A DNA stretch of 64,000 nt from Monarcha castaneiventris obscurior (GCA_026261815.1 JAMPIT010000174.1:8122001-8186000); one strand, 5' to 3'; shown: positions 1 through 13,900, numbered from the stretch's first letter. Program-made: numbers and translations. The notes: generated by a model not told the origin, from the sequence alone.

Positions 1-3000
1 GCTATCTATTATGTTTAATGTATGCCTCATGGCAGGCCTAATGCAATGCCTGTCATGTGCCAAAAGATAACTCTACTGTCTGGTGTCTTATAAATCCCCC
101 TGTAACATCTCCCAGAAAGACCATGTTTCAGTGGCTTAGATCTGGTTCAGGTTTTGTATCAGTGGGGGCACTTTTTATGTGGTACAAAGCCGGTATTATA
201 TTGGGTAGCAATTAGGAATTCTTAGGAAATCTACCAGTTCTACTTAAAGAAAATAAAAGTTTGGGATATGTTTAAATATAAACTTCCTTAAAGGAAGCCT
301 AAGGGCTCAGGCTCATTTTTACTTTCCAAGAATGAAAAACTGGAAGGATGCAGAGGTAGTTGAAGTTTTTGTGACCTATTCACTGTAGGAATACCTTTTG
401 TTGCATTTGTAGCCTGAAAAATCCTGTGTTACTTAAAAAGCTACAAACTGGAACATCTCCCTATGAGAAATGGAAGAAGAAAGAAATGTTTCTCAAACTT
501 AAATCAGGATTTTTACATGTTAACTATAAATATATTGCAACTGAATGCTTTTAAATAAAATAAAGCCGCTTGCTGTCTCTGCAGAAATGAATTGGGCAAA
601 GGGATTTATCCAGGGTATTTCAGTCAGATGAATGGAGAGATATGTCCATCATCACTAACGTGATGGTTATTCCTTCTAAATATAAACTTAATATAAATAT
701 ATTAAAGGCTTGATTATACCGTTAAGAAGATTAGTACATTTAAACAGAAAATAAAGGCTTATGTGCCCTAAATGTGAAACTAAAAGGAGAGGGTTTTATA
801 TGTGGCACTATCACAACATTCAGTACTTTTGAACAAGGTGTTTTCCCCATGGAAATACCTGTAAGGGATAATCACTGCACGCTGCCTCTGGGAATAGGTG
901 GGATGCCTTAAGTCTAATCTCTTTCAAAACAGTAATTTAAATACATGCAGGTATTAATCTTGGCCTATTTGGGGTTGTTTGTTGGAGCAAGCATAATGGT
1001 GGCATGTGATCATGTCCACAAGGGCAGTTTTCTGTCTCATCTCTTTTCTGTAAATGTTTGGGATAACTTTTAATTGCAGAAACTGTGGCAAAAAATATAA
1101 AAAATATGTCTCAGAAGGGAAAAAGGATTGATGATGCCTCTGTGATATTTCTCTGAATCGGACCCATTAATTTAAAATATTTAACACATATTAAAGATTT
1201 CAGTGTCTTTTAATATTGTACTTGACTTACAATGTCTCTAAGGACATTGTAGCTGAATCTTCTGATGGTATTGAATTTATGACATTGAATTTAAGACTTT
1301 TGTGGTCATGTCATGAAGCTTGTTAGGTAGTATTTAACGTGTCTTCTTTTTAATTTTTTTTTAAATTGTTCTTTATAACCTAGTAATTCTTCTCAGTGAA
1401 AGATTTACAGTGTGGATGGGGGAAGACTTGCAGTTATCTCCTGATAGATAGCACTCCTTGATTTCCTTTTATGCTTCTCTCAAATTAGATATTCTGCACC
1501 TTAATCACAACATCATCTTACTTACTTTATCTTTTCAGAGTAAAAGCACTGCGATTATAAATTAATGTAGAAATATCATCAGATCTTCTGCCTCGGGGCT
1601 TGTCTTTGTTTTTGACTCAAGCACTACTCCATGGTCAAGTCCTGTCCAGAGAAAAAAGCTGCTTAATTGAATCCAGTGGGGGCTGCAGTTTGAACGGGCT
1701 GCTGTGTCTGGAGGCAGAGCTGGAGCTGGTGTTAACCACAGCCCTGTTTCCCTGGGGGCTGGACACGGGTGACTCTGTCTGCAGCTCACCAGGGCTGCCA
1801 GGAAACCTGCAGGCACCCACAGTGCTGTGTGGGTCCAAGTTAAATGCTTGCACTTTGGAGGGCAGATCATGGAGTTATGGACTGATAGGTATGTTGACTT
1901 CTAGGTCTGTGGCTTTTCCACCCACTGGTTGCTCAGGACCCCATGTGGAGCAGTGCCAGCCCCCTGAGCCCCTCTGGCTGCTGGCAGCACATCCACCTGC
2001 CTGGCACTGGCAGTGCTTGCACTGGAAGGGGATGTCAGGTCTGGCTTGGGCTGAAATCCTTTGAATTTTCTGCCCTACTTCCCCATGAGCTGGCCAGTGC
2101 CAAGGGGAAGGGCTGCCTGACCCATCCTGTCCTTTGGGACAAGCTGGGGACAAAATTTTGCCTGTTCCTCTTTGAGGCTAAAAGCTGAGTATAGAACCTG
2201 GCCCTTCCTAGGGCTGTATATGCTTTCTTTGTACTGCCTATTGGAACTCTTCAAACCCATATTATCTAAAATACTAAAAACTCCCAAACTTCGATAGCTT
2301 TTACATCCCTGCAAGAGCTGCCATCCTTTAAACACCTCAACTTCCCTTTACTCCCAGTAGTATAGTAATATCCCAAATATTAAAATGTCCCTGTGTGTAT
2401 TTTTTACCTCTGTGGTTTTGGTGCTGTTATCATTGGCATAACAAGATGCTGTAGACCAATATGCTAAATAAATATTCTTTACACTGCTGTGGTGTGGCTG
2501 CCTTTTCTGCGTGCTTATGCTTGCAAATAAATATATTTGTCCCTGAAGAAAATTTATGGGCTCTTTCTAGAGCACTGCCAGTACACTGTCTGTCCTCCTC
2601 CCTTTGGAATGTGTTGGTTAACGCTGGTTAATCAAATGTAACAGGGATACAGGACTCAAAGATGCAAGAGACCTGAAAGCTTGATGGAAACTGGTAGCCA
2701 GTAGAGTAAAAGGACTCAGGGTTGTGCCATCACTAAAACTGAAGGCAGTCAGGTAAGCTCAGCTCTTTATTAGTCCTAGGAGAACACAGAGAGGGGGGCC
2801 CTGCACATGCCCCAGGCACAAAAACTCTTTAGCAAGACTCTGCTGTACCCTACAGACACTGGGGGAATGCAGCAATGATGGACTGATCCCCATGAGGACA
2901 GTTTTCATTTCACTGCTGAAAATAAAAGCCACTCTCCTGCCACAGGGTGCTGGGCACCAGGGCATAGTTGTCCTGGGGCTCTGTTCATGGTCAGGATGGC

Positions 3001-4059
3001 CTGGGGAATGTGTGGCCCTGTCCTGGATGAGCAGAGGTTGGCAGTGATGGGGAGAGAGGCCCCTCCCCTGGGGTGGGCATGGATGAGGGGCAGTCGGGGT
3101 CCCCAGGGGAACAGGGGTGCCCCAGCACCACCAGCCTCTGCTCTCACCCTTGCACCAAAGCCCTTAGGAGCAGCAGTGGGGTTTGGGTTTCTAGTCATAT
3201 CTAGAAGATAATTTTTGTCGTGGATTCATTACCAGTTCTTCTGGTGACCATCAGAGGTCAGTGGCTTTTAAGCCAAAGGTTGATCTAGCCCCTGAAGTTC
3301 TTCATCTCCTGAATAAAGAGGAGCTGTCTGTAAAGGGCAACTGCAAAGAAGGAGAATAGTGATCCCTGTGGGAATAAATTCTCAGAAGAAGCAGGATGAT
3401 AGCAATAATACAAAGCCTTTGAAGACCTGTAGGGCTGAACTGCAGTGGTGTGAGCAGGGTGGAAGGTGGCTGAGGGCACTTGTTCTTCCCCTTGCCTGAA
3501 GCTAGCCTTGGGGCAAAGCCCTTCCCAAGCCCCAGTCCTGGAGAGATGAGTTCGGGGCCAGGTGCAGTGAGATGTGGGAGATTCTCAGCCATAAATAGGC
3601 TTCTTTGTTACCTTCAATGAGATTTTTATTGTTATTAGGAAAACTATTCCCATTAGATCTTAACTTTCCTGTTGAGCTCTATTCAAGTGTGTTTAAATAT
3701 TAGATGATTTATTTCTATATTTTCACTTGTCCTCCATGGGAATGACAAGGATTTTAATGTAGTACAGAAAACCCTTTGAGATCTTCAAATCAGAAGAGCT
3801 CTAATGGAATAGAGTCCTTTTTTTAAAGCATAAAATGTTGTGTTATGTTATTGACTGTAATTGATGATATCCTCATGACTCCCTTGAGTTAAATAAAGTG
3901 AATCAGGTAAACAAAGTACTTTGTCTTGCTCAAATGCATTGTTGCAAAACCAAGAATAAAACACATCTGTAACATAATTAATTTGAATTTGTTTTACCAA
4001 AAAGACACACTTTTACTGAAATGGCAATATTTTAATTTTGTGTGTCACCATGGGATCAC

Positions 4060-4096
4060 TTTAAATTAAATTAATTTAAATTAAATTTAATTTAAC
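4060..4096. repeat. AT-only palindromic tract
   Basis: A run made only of short TTAAA/AATTT units, including a perfect 14-base palindrome TTAAATTAATTTAA at 4066-4079. It could extrude or bend, but such tracts are common in AT-rich introns and no function is claimed. Confidence 0.6.
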
Positions 4097-5776
4097 TTCT
4101 GTATGAAATTTGCATTTGGGTCATGTTCTGTGGAAATGAGATCATTATTCAATCGGGTGAAATGTTTCTAAAATGGTTCTGGTGAGGTGAGAATTTGGCC
4201 TTGAATTAATTCTAATGCAATCATAACGGAATATTTTTAGGTAAAAGCAATGATGCCAGAGAAACATGCCAACTTAGGTAATATTTAGTACTTGAAGTCC
4301 AATGCTGATCAAGACACCACTTTCCAATTTCCCTTCCTGCAATCTGCCTGCCCTCTGCCAAGCACTGGTGTGTGATTAATTGACTGACATGAAGTCTGTT
4401 ATTTACATTGCAGATATATTGTAAGTAGATTCCAGGTGAAGCTCACAGCATGCTGCATATTTACTGCCATATGTTCAGGAGGTTGTGAACAGTAAAAAGT
4501 AAGTCTAAAGCCAGAGGAGGTATTAGAGGACACAATAGAAAAGCTAATTATAAAAGCCTTCAAAAGCAGTCCCTGCTTCACTGTTTGATGTCCCAATATG
4601 TAATTACAGAGAACTAGAAAATAAGGGAAGATAATAAAGGGAAGATATAAAAACCAGGGCATACTACATTGTGAGAGAAGGGGAAAACAGAGCTCCCAAC
4701 GCATTTCTCCTTTAGGTGTTGGAAATGAGGGAGGGCTGTGAAAGGAAGATGGAGGGGGCAGGTGTCCTGGATGGTATGGACAGGGGAGCTGTGAGCTCAG
4801 GGGGAATGGGCAAACTTTGTCAGTGCTGGTTTTTGGGTGTCAACTGGTGTTTCACCCTCCTGAGGGGGCTTTGTACCAGGTGGGATGGCCAGAAAGGGAA
4901 TACTGGAGCCAGCAGCTGTATCATCCCTATTGGCAAACAGTTATTTTTTTCCCTTTAAGCAAGGACAGCATGGGACGAAATCACCCCACAGGATGCCACC
5001 CTTGTTTTAAAGCCCATTATGGGTTGCCTGTGCAAGTAGAAAATCTTGCTCTGCATCTGTTACTGTATCCCATACTAATGTATGTATTTTCCTTGCTATT
5101 TATATCACTTCTGAGTTAGGCTTCCACTATGAGGGTCACAGCGTGTCTCCTATTGTTTCATACAGCGGCGGATAAGATTAGTATAGTGAGGGTTATAAAT
5201 TTCGATAAAATAGAAGAAAAATATGTGTCCAAATCCTAGCTTTAAATCTGTATGTATAGTAGTAGATCAGTATTTCTCAGAAAAACAAAGGTGCTGCCCT
5301 GCATTTCTACCAGCTACACATGTGGTGGGGAGCTGGGGGTCAGGATGCTCTCAGGCACATGAAGCAGCTTCTGGCTGGCTGATGCAGGAAGGTGCAGGCA
5401 GCGTGGGGGGCTGGAAATGACAGCTCTAATTTTGCTCCGGGGCTTGAGGGAGAATGTCTTCACTCACGCCTCAAAGGGCCTTCCCCAACACACAGCTCAA
5501 TTATTTGGATGGTAAGCTGATTAGAGGATTTGAAACCAATCATCCAAAAATGGCTGATGCCAGCCTCCAAACTGACACATCAACTTACTCAATGAGGGCA
5601 GAGATGAGACACATTTCAAATCACGATTTTGTAGAAGTGTTTCAAACACCTTCAGAAGGTGTATCGTAGTGAGCAGGATGAGCAGGCAGCAAGTGGCTCT
5701 TTAACATCCCTTTGTGTCTGTTCTGGTTGATGCTGGAGGTTTGTGTGATGCTGAGGGGTGCTCATGTGCTGTGCCT

Positions 5777-5916
5777 GCTCCCTCTCCATCCTGGCACTCA
5801 GCTGGGCTCCAGGGCACAGGGCTCCCTCTCCATCCTGGCACCCAGCTGGGCTCCAGGGCACAGGGCTCCCTCTCCATCCTGGCACTCAGCTGGGATCCAG
5901 GGGCACAGAGCTCCCC
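5777..5916. repeat. 44-bp minisatellite, about 3 copies
   Basis: Three head-to-tail copies of a 44-45 bp GC-rich unit beginning GCTCCCTCTCCATCCTGGCA. Copy 1 is 5777-5820, copy 2 is 5821-5864, copy 3 is 5865-5909, followed by a few bases of a fourth. Copies 1 and 2 differ by one base (ACTCAG versus ACCCAG). Copy 3 has a G-to-A change and one inserted G. The near identity indicates recent or ongoing unit duplication. The array makes artificially long open frames on both strands (about 5652-6142), which are repeats of the unit and not genes. Its GC content is well above the surrounding intron. Confidence 0.93.
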
Positions 5917-8900
5917 AGGCTGCCTCTTCCTGGAAGGTGAAAAAGATGTTTGCTCAGGAAGAGAAAATAGGAAACGAGAACTGTGTTGGTTCTATGAGAG
6001 GGCAAGTTGGAAAAGGTGTCAAGAATATTGGATGCTTAAAGTGTCTTCTTGTCTACTCCTTGCTCTCCTTGAAAGAACTCCCAAAATTTCCTTAGTAAAA
6101 ATTTCCAAATTCCCTCTTCTTTGCAAAATTTCAATTTCTTAGCAGATTTGCAACCTGACTTTGCAACAATGATTTACACAAGTAAGCCTGCAGATTTGAT
6201 GGGAGCAGTAAGGTTTACATGTGAATTGAAATCCTGAGAACATGAACCATAAAAATTGAAGATTTTTTTAAAAATAATATTTTGCTGTGAATCATTATTG
6301 GATGATTACATCTATATTTGTCCATAGTCTGTGGACAACTTAATATTTAAGACATATTTCCTTACTTTTATAATTACATTCTGAATGGCAAATTTGCATT
6401 GATAAAGTCCTGCTCTAAATGTATCCCTAGTGCTGAAATTATTATACACATTATTATATTTGTTGCACGTTAAATTAAAAAAAGCATTTTTCAGTTGTTA
6501 AAAAAAATGAGTTAGAGAAAACACCTAAAATGTCAAAGGTGACAAAGAGATGAGCCCAGCCACAGAGGTGATTGGCTGGGGACAGAGAGCTCCATTGCTT
6601 AGCACTTGCACAGTGCTGAGCACTTACGTCTGTAGTTATCCTTTTCTGCTTTAACCTTACTCAAAGCTGTGGTTCAGCTTCCTTCTCTGTTCCTGCAAGG
6701 ACTGCTCTCAGTTTCCAAATTGTCAGGCTTGATATGGACTGCCTCAGATTCTAAATATTTATTGCATGTGCTGATGAGGTGTTCAAGGGTTTCCAGCACA
6801 TATGAATGAAGATGAATTTAATGTGAATCCTGGTGCTCAAATCTTTGCGAAATTTGGATTTTAGATATTTCTGTATGTACGCTCAAAGACTTAGAGCCCT
6901 GGAGTGACCAAACAGGGAGGGGAATGAAGGGATCCCTTTCTCAGGGTACTGATTTTTCAGAAGATTTAGAGAAGCAGTAGTTTTCAGATGTTTACCTTTT
7001 GGTGGCGTTTAGTTGAAATCAGCTAGTGGGATCAACAGTTAGTGAGAGACGTGCTGGGGAAGCACACTTGTGATTCTGTTGTGCTGTTTTCCATATGGAA
7101 ATGAGACTTAGCCAAGTGTGCCTTGCTGGACTGCTTTCTCTTAGATGAGAGGAAACAGAAAAGGAGTGAAAAAACTCATGTTCAGGTTTAAAAGGAAGTT
7201 ACAAGGGTAGGTAAATGGAATTGCAGATTTCAAAGTGAGTTTGTTCTGATGGAACACACAGAAAGCTAAGGTGGGACAAGGAAAGAGGAAGATTTGTGTG
7301 ATCTACAAATTACCTTGAAGCCAATACAGAAAAAGAGACATTAAAGACATTAGTAAAAATTTGTGTCCGAAAGTGTAACCGTTTTACTTGTGTATCTCAT
7401 AGGAGGACACTGACATTATTTGCGTATATTTTAAAATATTTTATTGTCTGGTGAGATTAAATGATTAAATTGTCATGAAAATTTGAGAGTTCTGATAGAA
7501 AATCTACCCTCCTCATCCTTTACCATGGTGACCTAGGTCAATGAAAAGAAATAATAATATTTTACTCAGCTGTAAAATGGCCCTGGACAAGTGGCTGAGT
7601 AGAGTTTTACAGGCCCAGGTGAAGAATACTGAAGAGAAACAGCTTTTTAATATAAGAAGCAAGATTACCATCACTGAGGCAAAAGGAGAGAGAGGATGAG
7701 AACCTGACCACGTGTAATGGCTGTATATATTTAAATGTGTTCTCTGAGATTCCAGGGTGCCTGTAGTGGGATGGATATATCCAGTAGTAAAAATGTTGTT
7801 GTAATAGTTTTCCTTCATAGAATAGTATCTGTCCTACCTGGTGTTTTGAAAACTGTTGAGGCTGTTTTTAGGACACTTTGTTACATCTTGTAAAAACCAT
7901 TCTCTGAGCACGTGTGCCAAAGTGCAGATAATTCCCCAGCCACTTGAAATAAATACCCTTTCAGTATGAAACTTAGAAAGGGCAGTTTAGTTTTAGCACT
8001 AACTTGCCTGATTTTGAAAGGCATTTTATCCTTGCAAGTAGTTAAACCCTTAAACCAGTTAACTGCAGGTGGTTACATTTGCTAATCAGATGGATAATTA
8101 TTATGCATTGGTAAAAGAAAGCTGCAATTGCTACAGACAATTGTTAGGAGTTTTTAGCATGTCAATGAACTGCAGCACCTGCCATTCCAATATGTTTTAC
8201 AATTTTGCTACTGGTATTATTTCCTAGACCCCCCATAGCACAGAATGATCTACACAGTGCTCTAGCTGGAACTTGAGGACATTTTCATTTCAAAGGCCTT
8301 GTTGAATTTGCTTAAAACTTTCCAACAGCCTTACCTTTTAGATCAATGTTTATTAAAGGTTTGCTTTTATTAAAATGGTGCATAGATGTTTTGCAGATTT
8401 ATGTATTGCTATTTCTAATTACTGGCCAATTTGAAAAAGATTTTCACTTGCTGAAAGAAAATCAGGTTGCAGATCAGTAGTTTAGCGTTTTGTGGTTCTG
8501 CATGTGTGTAACTCAGAGACTGCCTACTGGCACCTGCAGGTTTCCTCCATTTTATGATTAGATCTGTGGCAAGTTTGAAGGAATTTGTTTTGCAAGCAAG
8601 AGTCTTAGTTATGCCTAAGCCACTGGAATGGCATAGGTACATCATTGCTGTGCTACATATATAGTACTTGTTTCCATATTTGTCTTTTTTTTATGTATAT
8701 GTGCACATGAATCACTTTCCATTCTTCCTTAATTTAACTTCTGCCAATCCCTGCCTTAAGATATCCCCTAGATACAACAATCTGGCCAGGGAAAGCTACC
8801 TGTTTCACCCTACACACAAAAAACAACACCTGTCAATATAAATTGGTGAGGATTAGTGTATTTGATAAAGCTGTGCTTTCATTGCCACCTGGATCTTCTT

Positions 8901-9879
8901 CTGCTGGCTATTTACCACTCTTCAAGTCAGTTTGAGAAGAGCACGATGAATCTGCTGTAACATCTATGGTGCTTACCCATGAGAAAAGGTAATAAGTATT
9001 TAAAATATCTTCATTTAACTCTCTGCACCTCACAGAAAGTGGATTCTCTATACTTCTCCTTCTCTACAGCTCACCTATGTGGTGTGATCCATTGCAATAA
9101 TTTCTTATTTATGGTTGTTGGTTTGGAGAGTGAATCCTAATGCTCACAAAGAACGATTTGCTGCTCCTTTCTTAAGTATAAAATCACTGAGCAGAGACCC
9201 TCCTTTGTCCCTACAGCTTTTCCACACTAACATTACCTACATCTCATGTTTGACCTTTACAACCACAGTTCCCATCTTTATTTTCATTATTATCTTTATT
9301 ATCTGTAGCTTTTTAGTAACAGTTTGCAAATGGATGGACTGCTGTCTCAAATGCACTGAAATTTTAGCAGCTAAGATTCCCCTGAGACCCAGGGCCTCTG
9401 CGGTGGGGGGGGAGGTGAGTGACTCTTTGTCCTTTCTTGCTGCCTTTGTGTTTCTGCCCAGGGAGGTATGAGAGCACCACTTGCAATGGCCAGGATCTTG
9501 AGAAACTACATCTTAATGCGCCAAATTTTTAATATATTTCAATTTTATTGCCTTATAAAGGTTTAGAGGTTTTTTTTTTCCCATTCTTAAATCAGAAGAA
9601 GGTAGCAGATTGTGTAATTCCTTAATTGAATCTGTTTCTCAAATTTCCATCACTTTCAATCAAAACCTGTTTTCTTATATTTCAAGGGGAAAAGTTGTTT
9701 CCCCAGACTGGTCAGCAACGTACACAGCCAGTTAGGGGTTCACCTCTTAGCTTTTTTCCTATGTCTACTGGAAAAATAGTGATGTCCAAACCCATATCCA
9801 CTATCCTTTCATTTTTCATTTTACTGGAAAACTTCCTTTCTCTGATACTGTTCTACAAGTCCAAGTTCACTTGTGTAGG

Positions 9880-10770
9880 TACTTCTGTTGTTCCATAATA
9901 AGTTGGAGGTGTTTTTGTAATTCTTTAATCTCTTTCTCAGTGTGATTGCTCATTTGTTCAGGCCTGTGTTAGAGTTTCTCTTTCTTAGCATATTTCAAGT
10001 TAGTCCAAATTTTCCCACTATCCTGTTCTTGGGAGAAACTTAGTCTGTGCAATCAGGTCAGGCTGGTTAATTGATTAAATTCACCATTCTGTCCTGAAAA
10101 TTCCCCAAGTCTGCCGTGGCTGTCTCAATAAGAATTCCATCTATCTGTGAAGGACTCCCTGAATTTCTGGCAAAAACTCAGAAGTTTCTAGAAATTATTT
10201 TATGCCAGCTTTTGTTCATCATTTTGGTTTGGTTTTAAACTCCTTTTGAGCTCTTGGTCTAGGGTCACTTGAATGTCTTGTGACTTGTCTATAACTTGCA
10301 CATTTTTGATGCAATGGTTGTAATGCCTCTCCATGGATGGTAGATCCAAGTAACATTTCCTCTTCTCTGGATCATATGAACCACTTGCAGTAAGAAAAGA
10401 AATTGGTAGCTCCTATTTTTTTCTTTGATTATCTCCTCCTTATTTTAAGGAGGTCTTGTTTCCTTGAATGTATGGGGACATGAGGTGATGTCTGAGTGAT
10501 TTCCTTGAGCAACATGAGAGAGTCTCTTTGGCTATCACAGGGCCTTGCCATCAGCTGAGTAAGTGTTTTGGTCTCACAGCTGGGAGATTGTGTCCTTACA
10601 TATGGATGTTGAAAAGCTCCAGCAGAGAATTTCTTCAGCTCTCTGCAGCCTTTCTGTGAGAGTTCTGTCTTTCCCATGCTGATTACTTTGACCAAGGTTA
10701 TGGTATTGTAAACTTCTTGCACCTGTGGGTTGTTTTGCAGTATTGTTATGGCTATGGACCAGAAAAACAT
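9880..10770 (-). pseudogene. Possible decayed coding block, unidentified
   Basis: Read on the - strand, this block contains a 113-codon open frame (10770 down to 10429, beginning MFFWSIAITILQ). Shorter open pieces follow in other frames: one of about 50 codons containing GNVTWIYHPWRG, one of 43 codons beginning MERHYNHCIKNVQVIDKSQ, and a lysine/glutamate-rich piece containing EKEIKELQKHLQL. The pieces read like protein, with heptad-like leucines and few repeats of composition, but are separated by stops and frame changes. I do not recognise the family. A decayed endogenous-retrovirus internal region or a retroposed pseudogene are both possible. The neighbouring LTR reads in the opposite direction, which argues against a simple provirus. 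Chance open frames in AT-rich DNA remain a real alternative. Confidence 0.22.
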
Positions 10771-10969
10771 CCAGAGATGGGTGTCTTAGAACTTGACCAA
10801 TCCCCTTAAGGGATGGATGGAAAAACCAATCACCTTATGCCACTTAATACCCTTTGCGAACTAACATATAAAAGTTCTTGGAGATTTCATTAAAGTGGCT
10901 GCTGCCATTTGACCCTGGGCCTGGACTCTTGTGTTGTTTCTCTACTCGGCCGTGGTGAGAACAGCGACA
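10740..10969 (+). mobile_element. ERVK-like LTR, 3' portion (solo or 3' LTR)
   Basis: The arrangement is that of a retroviral LTR on the + strand. A U3-like part contains two CCAAT-type boxes (GACCAATC and AACCAATC). It is followed by a TATA box TATAAAA at 10867-10873, a polyadenylation signal ATTAAA at 10889-10894, a segment reading GGCTGCTGCCATTTGACC, and a terminus AACAGCGACA ending in CA at 10969. From memory this GGCTGCTGCCATTT end resembles class II (ERVK-like) LTRs in songbirds. No TGG-type primer-binding site follows, so it is a 3' or solo LTR. The 5' boundary and the target-site duplication were not resolved, so the start given is approximate. No intact retroviral gene was identified beside it. 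Confidence 0.6.
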
Positions 10970-13900
10970 CTTACAGATTCTTTCATGCCTTTTCTCTGGA
11001 CTTCCCCGTTCTTTCCTCTCTGTTTTTCATAGAAACACGACCCTTCAAAAAGCAATTACCTGCAATAGTTTCATATGTTTGTGCTCTTAGACAATGATGT
11101 TCAGCATTGGAAATGAAGGACCCACTTTTGGTTTAACAGGTTCTGTAAAGGACTCTGGCTGCTTCTACAGGCATCTCACTAGAGGACAGAATTATTGCCA
11201 CTTTTGGAGTTCACTTACCAGCAATATTGTGAAATCAGCAAGGGGTGGTCTCTGGGGCAGGGCTTTGTGCATGTGGAAGATCTGGTTGTTTGAGGCCTCT
11301 GGGAGTGAGTGTGGGTTAGCAGGACCACAGAGTGGTGCAAGGACTGCACTGGGACATCTCTGTTCCTTTTGCTATGTGTGAGCAATTGTGGCAGATTCGG
11401 TTACTAGAAATGTAATGATGTTAAAGGATGAGTCTTATTTTTCCTTAGAAATAAATGGAGAATGAAGATTTGAGACCTTGTCCTGATTTTGTTCTTATTG
11501 TTGTTTGGGGGTAGGTTTTGTTAAATTTGTTGTTTTTAAAAATAGCTCCTATGGGAGCCAGGCTGTGTCTTGGCTAATGACAGACATATACTGATTTTTA
11601 TGGGCTATATCTTCAATTATAATTGCAATGGTTCTCTTTGGAATTGCTATGCTATAACTTAATACTACTGGTAAATTCAGTTTTGTGGTCTGCTATGAAA
11701 ATTCAGGCAACATGCAGAATGAGAGTGATGTATTGAATTTACAGTGACTGAGAAGGGGCAAAGAGATGGGTGGGAGTTCAGGTGTTGCAGAGTTTGAACT
11801 CCAAACTGTCAGTCAAAGCAATATGGAAATGAGCACATGTTCATAGCAGAGGCTTCATTCTGTCTGTTGTCCTCCTCTAATCTCCATCAAACCTCGACAG
11901 TATTTTAGTGTGTTGTTGTAGTGTTTTAACTAGGAATTTTCCAAGTAATTTTTACTTTATTCAGAGGTAATAAAGCAGAGAATCTCAGAAATATGTTTAC
12001 AATCAAAGCAAGCTTTTTAATAATGGAATCAGCATAATATGTGACTGACTCTTTTCTAAAGAAGGTCTTCATGTCCTCATTTTCAACTTTAATATGCTTT
12101 TAAACACTGTATTTTAAAACCACTCATAAATTAGTATACAGTTCTTGTATTTAAAATTACCATTATTGGCAGCAGCAGAAAGAAATTCAGAGTGCTTGCT
12201 TTTTACAGTGAGGGAATTTGTGGACAGCTAAATATCTCTCTATATATATATTGTGCTTAGCACAGCTGGTGTTTTGGAGAAGATTTACTTTACTAACACA
12301 CTAACATTAATATGCTGCAATGTCTAAAATGCCTTTAGTATGCCATTTACACTCATCTGAGAGATTTCACCAAAGTATGATATTAGTAAGCCTTCATGAG
12401 TAATCCATCATGCCTAGGAGACTTAATCAGATTGGGCATGTACTTACCCCTGGCTTAATAATTGTTACTGGCATTATTACTGTCCTTATTTCTGTTTCAT
12501 CTGTGGTGAAAACGTTCAGAATTTCAGTTGTAGTTCAATATGTTCTAATCGTGGTTCTCCACAAAACCTACAGCCACAATTCAGATTTTATGTGCAGTAA
12601 AATATCTTGCTATTCCTTTTAAAGGACTGTACAAAAGTTTAATATTTCTTCAGGACTGTTGAGGTAGCAGCATTAAATATTAAAACATTTAAATGTGCAG
12701 AACTGATTAATTCAGAATATCAGAGCTGCTCATAAATGTTTAATATCTGTATTTTGCCTGATTGGATATAATTTAAGCTATATGCTTCTTCCAGCACTCT
12801 AGGACCAGCTACTCATCTTTTATTTCTAGGAATGGTTTAAACATCATTCCTTTTATTACAGGTTAATATTAATACCTCAACCTTTGACTGTTATTGTTCA
12901 TTCTTTCATAGAACCTACTTCAAAATTGATCACCTAAAGTCTGAGAGCAGCTCTTAAAGCTCTTTTTAAGTGTACATTTCACAAAAAATATGGTTCAGTT
13001 ACAATTTGTACAACCTCTGTAGGATGAAAGCTGAAATTTTGTCTTTGCAACATTTATGCATTTCCACAGAAAAGCAGAAATATTTGAGGGGACGACTGGG
13101 ACTTTGCAAGTCCTGGATCTAGTCTGAGGTTAAACTTGGACCAGGTTCTTGGAACTGGTTAGTTCACAATGAACAAATTACACTAAAAAGCTGAAGAATG
13201 AGTGTCAGTATCTCTGAGGGAGGTGGGACAGGCCTGACTGGCATGATGGCATGTGGCTGCTGAACCACAAATCGATCAAAACACCCAACTGTAAGGGTGG
13301 GACAGCCTCACGTGTTTACTGGTGGTGTATGAAACATAAAGATCTGTGCTATAGATCTATTGGAGACTGAGCTCTAAGTCTGGTCTCATCCCCAAATGCC
13401 AATATCATTTATCTGTCAATTTACAGCACCAGTACTGTTAAAACAAATCAGCAACTCCTATACAGACATATTCTTAGCCATATTTTTGTTCCCTAAAAGC
13501 TACTTTCTGCAACAGTGCTCTGCCTGGGAGTATTTCCTCCCCTGGGATTGGTACAACGAAGAGGGAGGGATGGACATCATTCTTTAGCTATTCATTCTGC
13601 AAGGCCTCCACCAGAGCAGTGCCCCACCGGGCTGGAAGGAAAATAAAAACTCCGTAGGAGCATCTGTCCCAAAGCATATATGGTTTTGCATCTCTCACCA
13701 AGAAACATGCTTAGCATACAGCATTAGCAGTGCTCCATACTAGTTCATTTTCTTGTTTAACAGGCTTTAAATTTTCTTCATTGCATTTAGTGCTTTATCC
13801 TGATCCCTCTGAAGTCAATGGCTGAAGCGCCATTGCTTGTAATGAGGCCCAGCTGCCTGAGAATGCCTCGAATATAATAAAAGGACTGCCAAGCAATTTG

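Noticed and set aside
1600..2064. A 154-codon + strand open frame in a GC-richer patch
   Set aside because: Several overlapping frames on both strands share the patch, the composition is that of GC-rich noncoding DNA, and no domain or splice signals are evident.
5652..6142. Overlapping frames of up to 142 codons with repeated peptide units
   Set aside because: The repeated peptides are translations of the 44-bp minisatellite in different frames.
9115..9471. A 118-codon + strand frame with a hydrophobic IFIFIIIFIICSFLV segment resembling a membrane anchor
   Set aside because: The hydrophobic run comes from T-rich DNA. Nothing around it resembles a retroviral envelope, so I could not tie it to the LTR at 10.9 kb.
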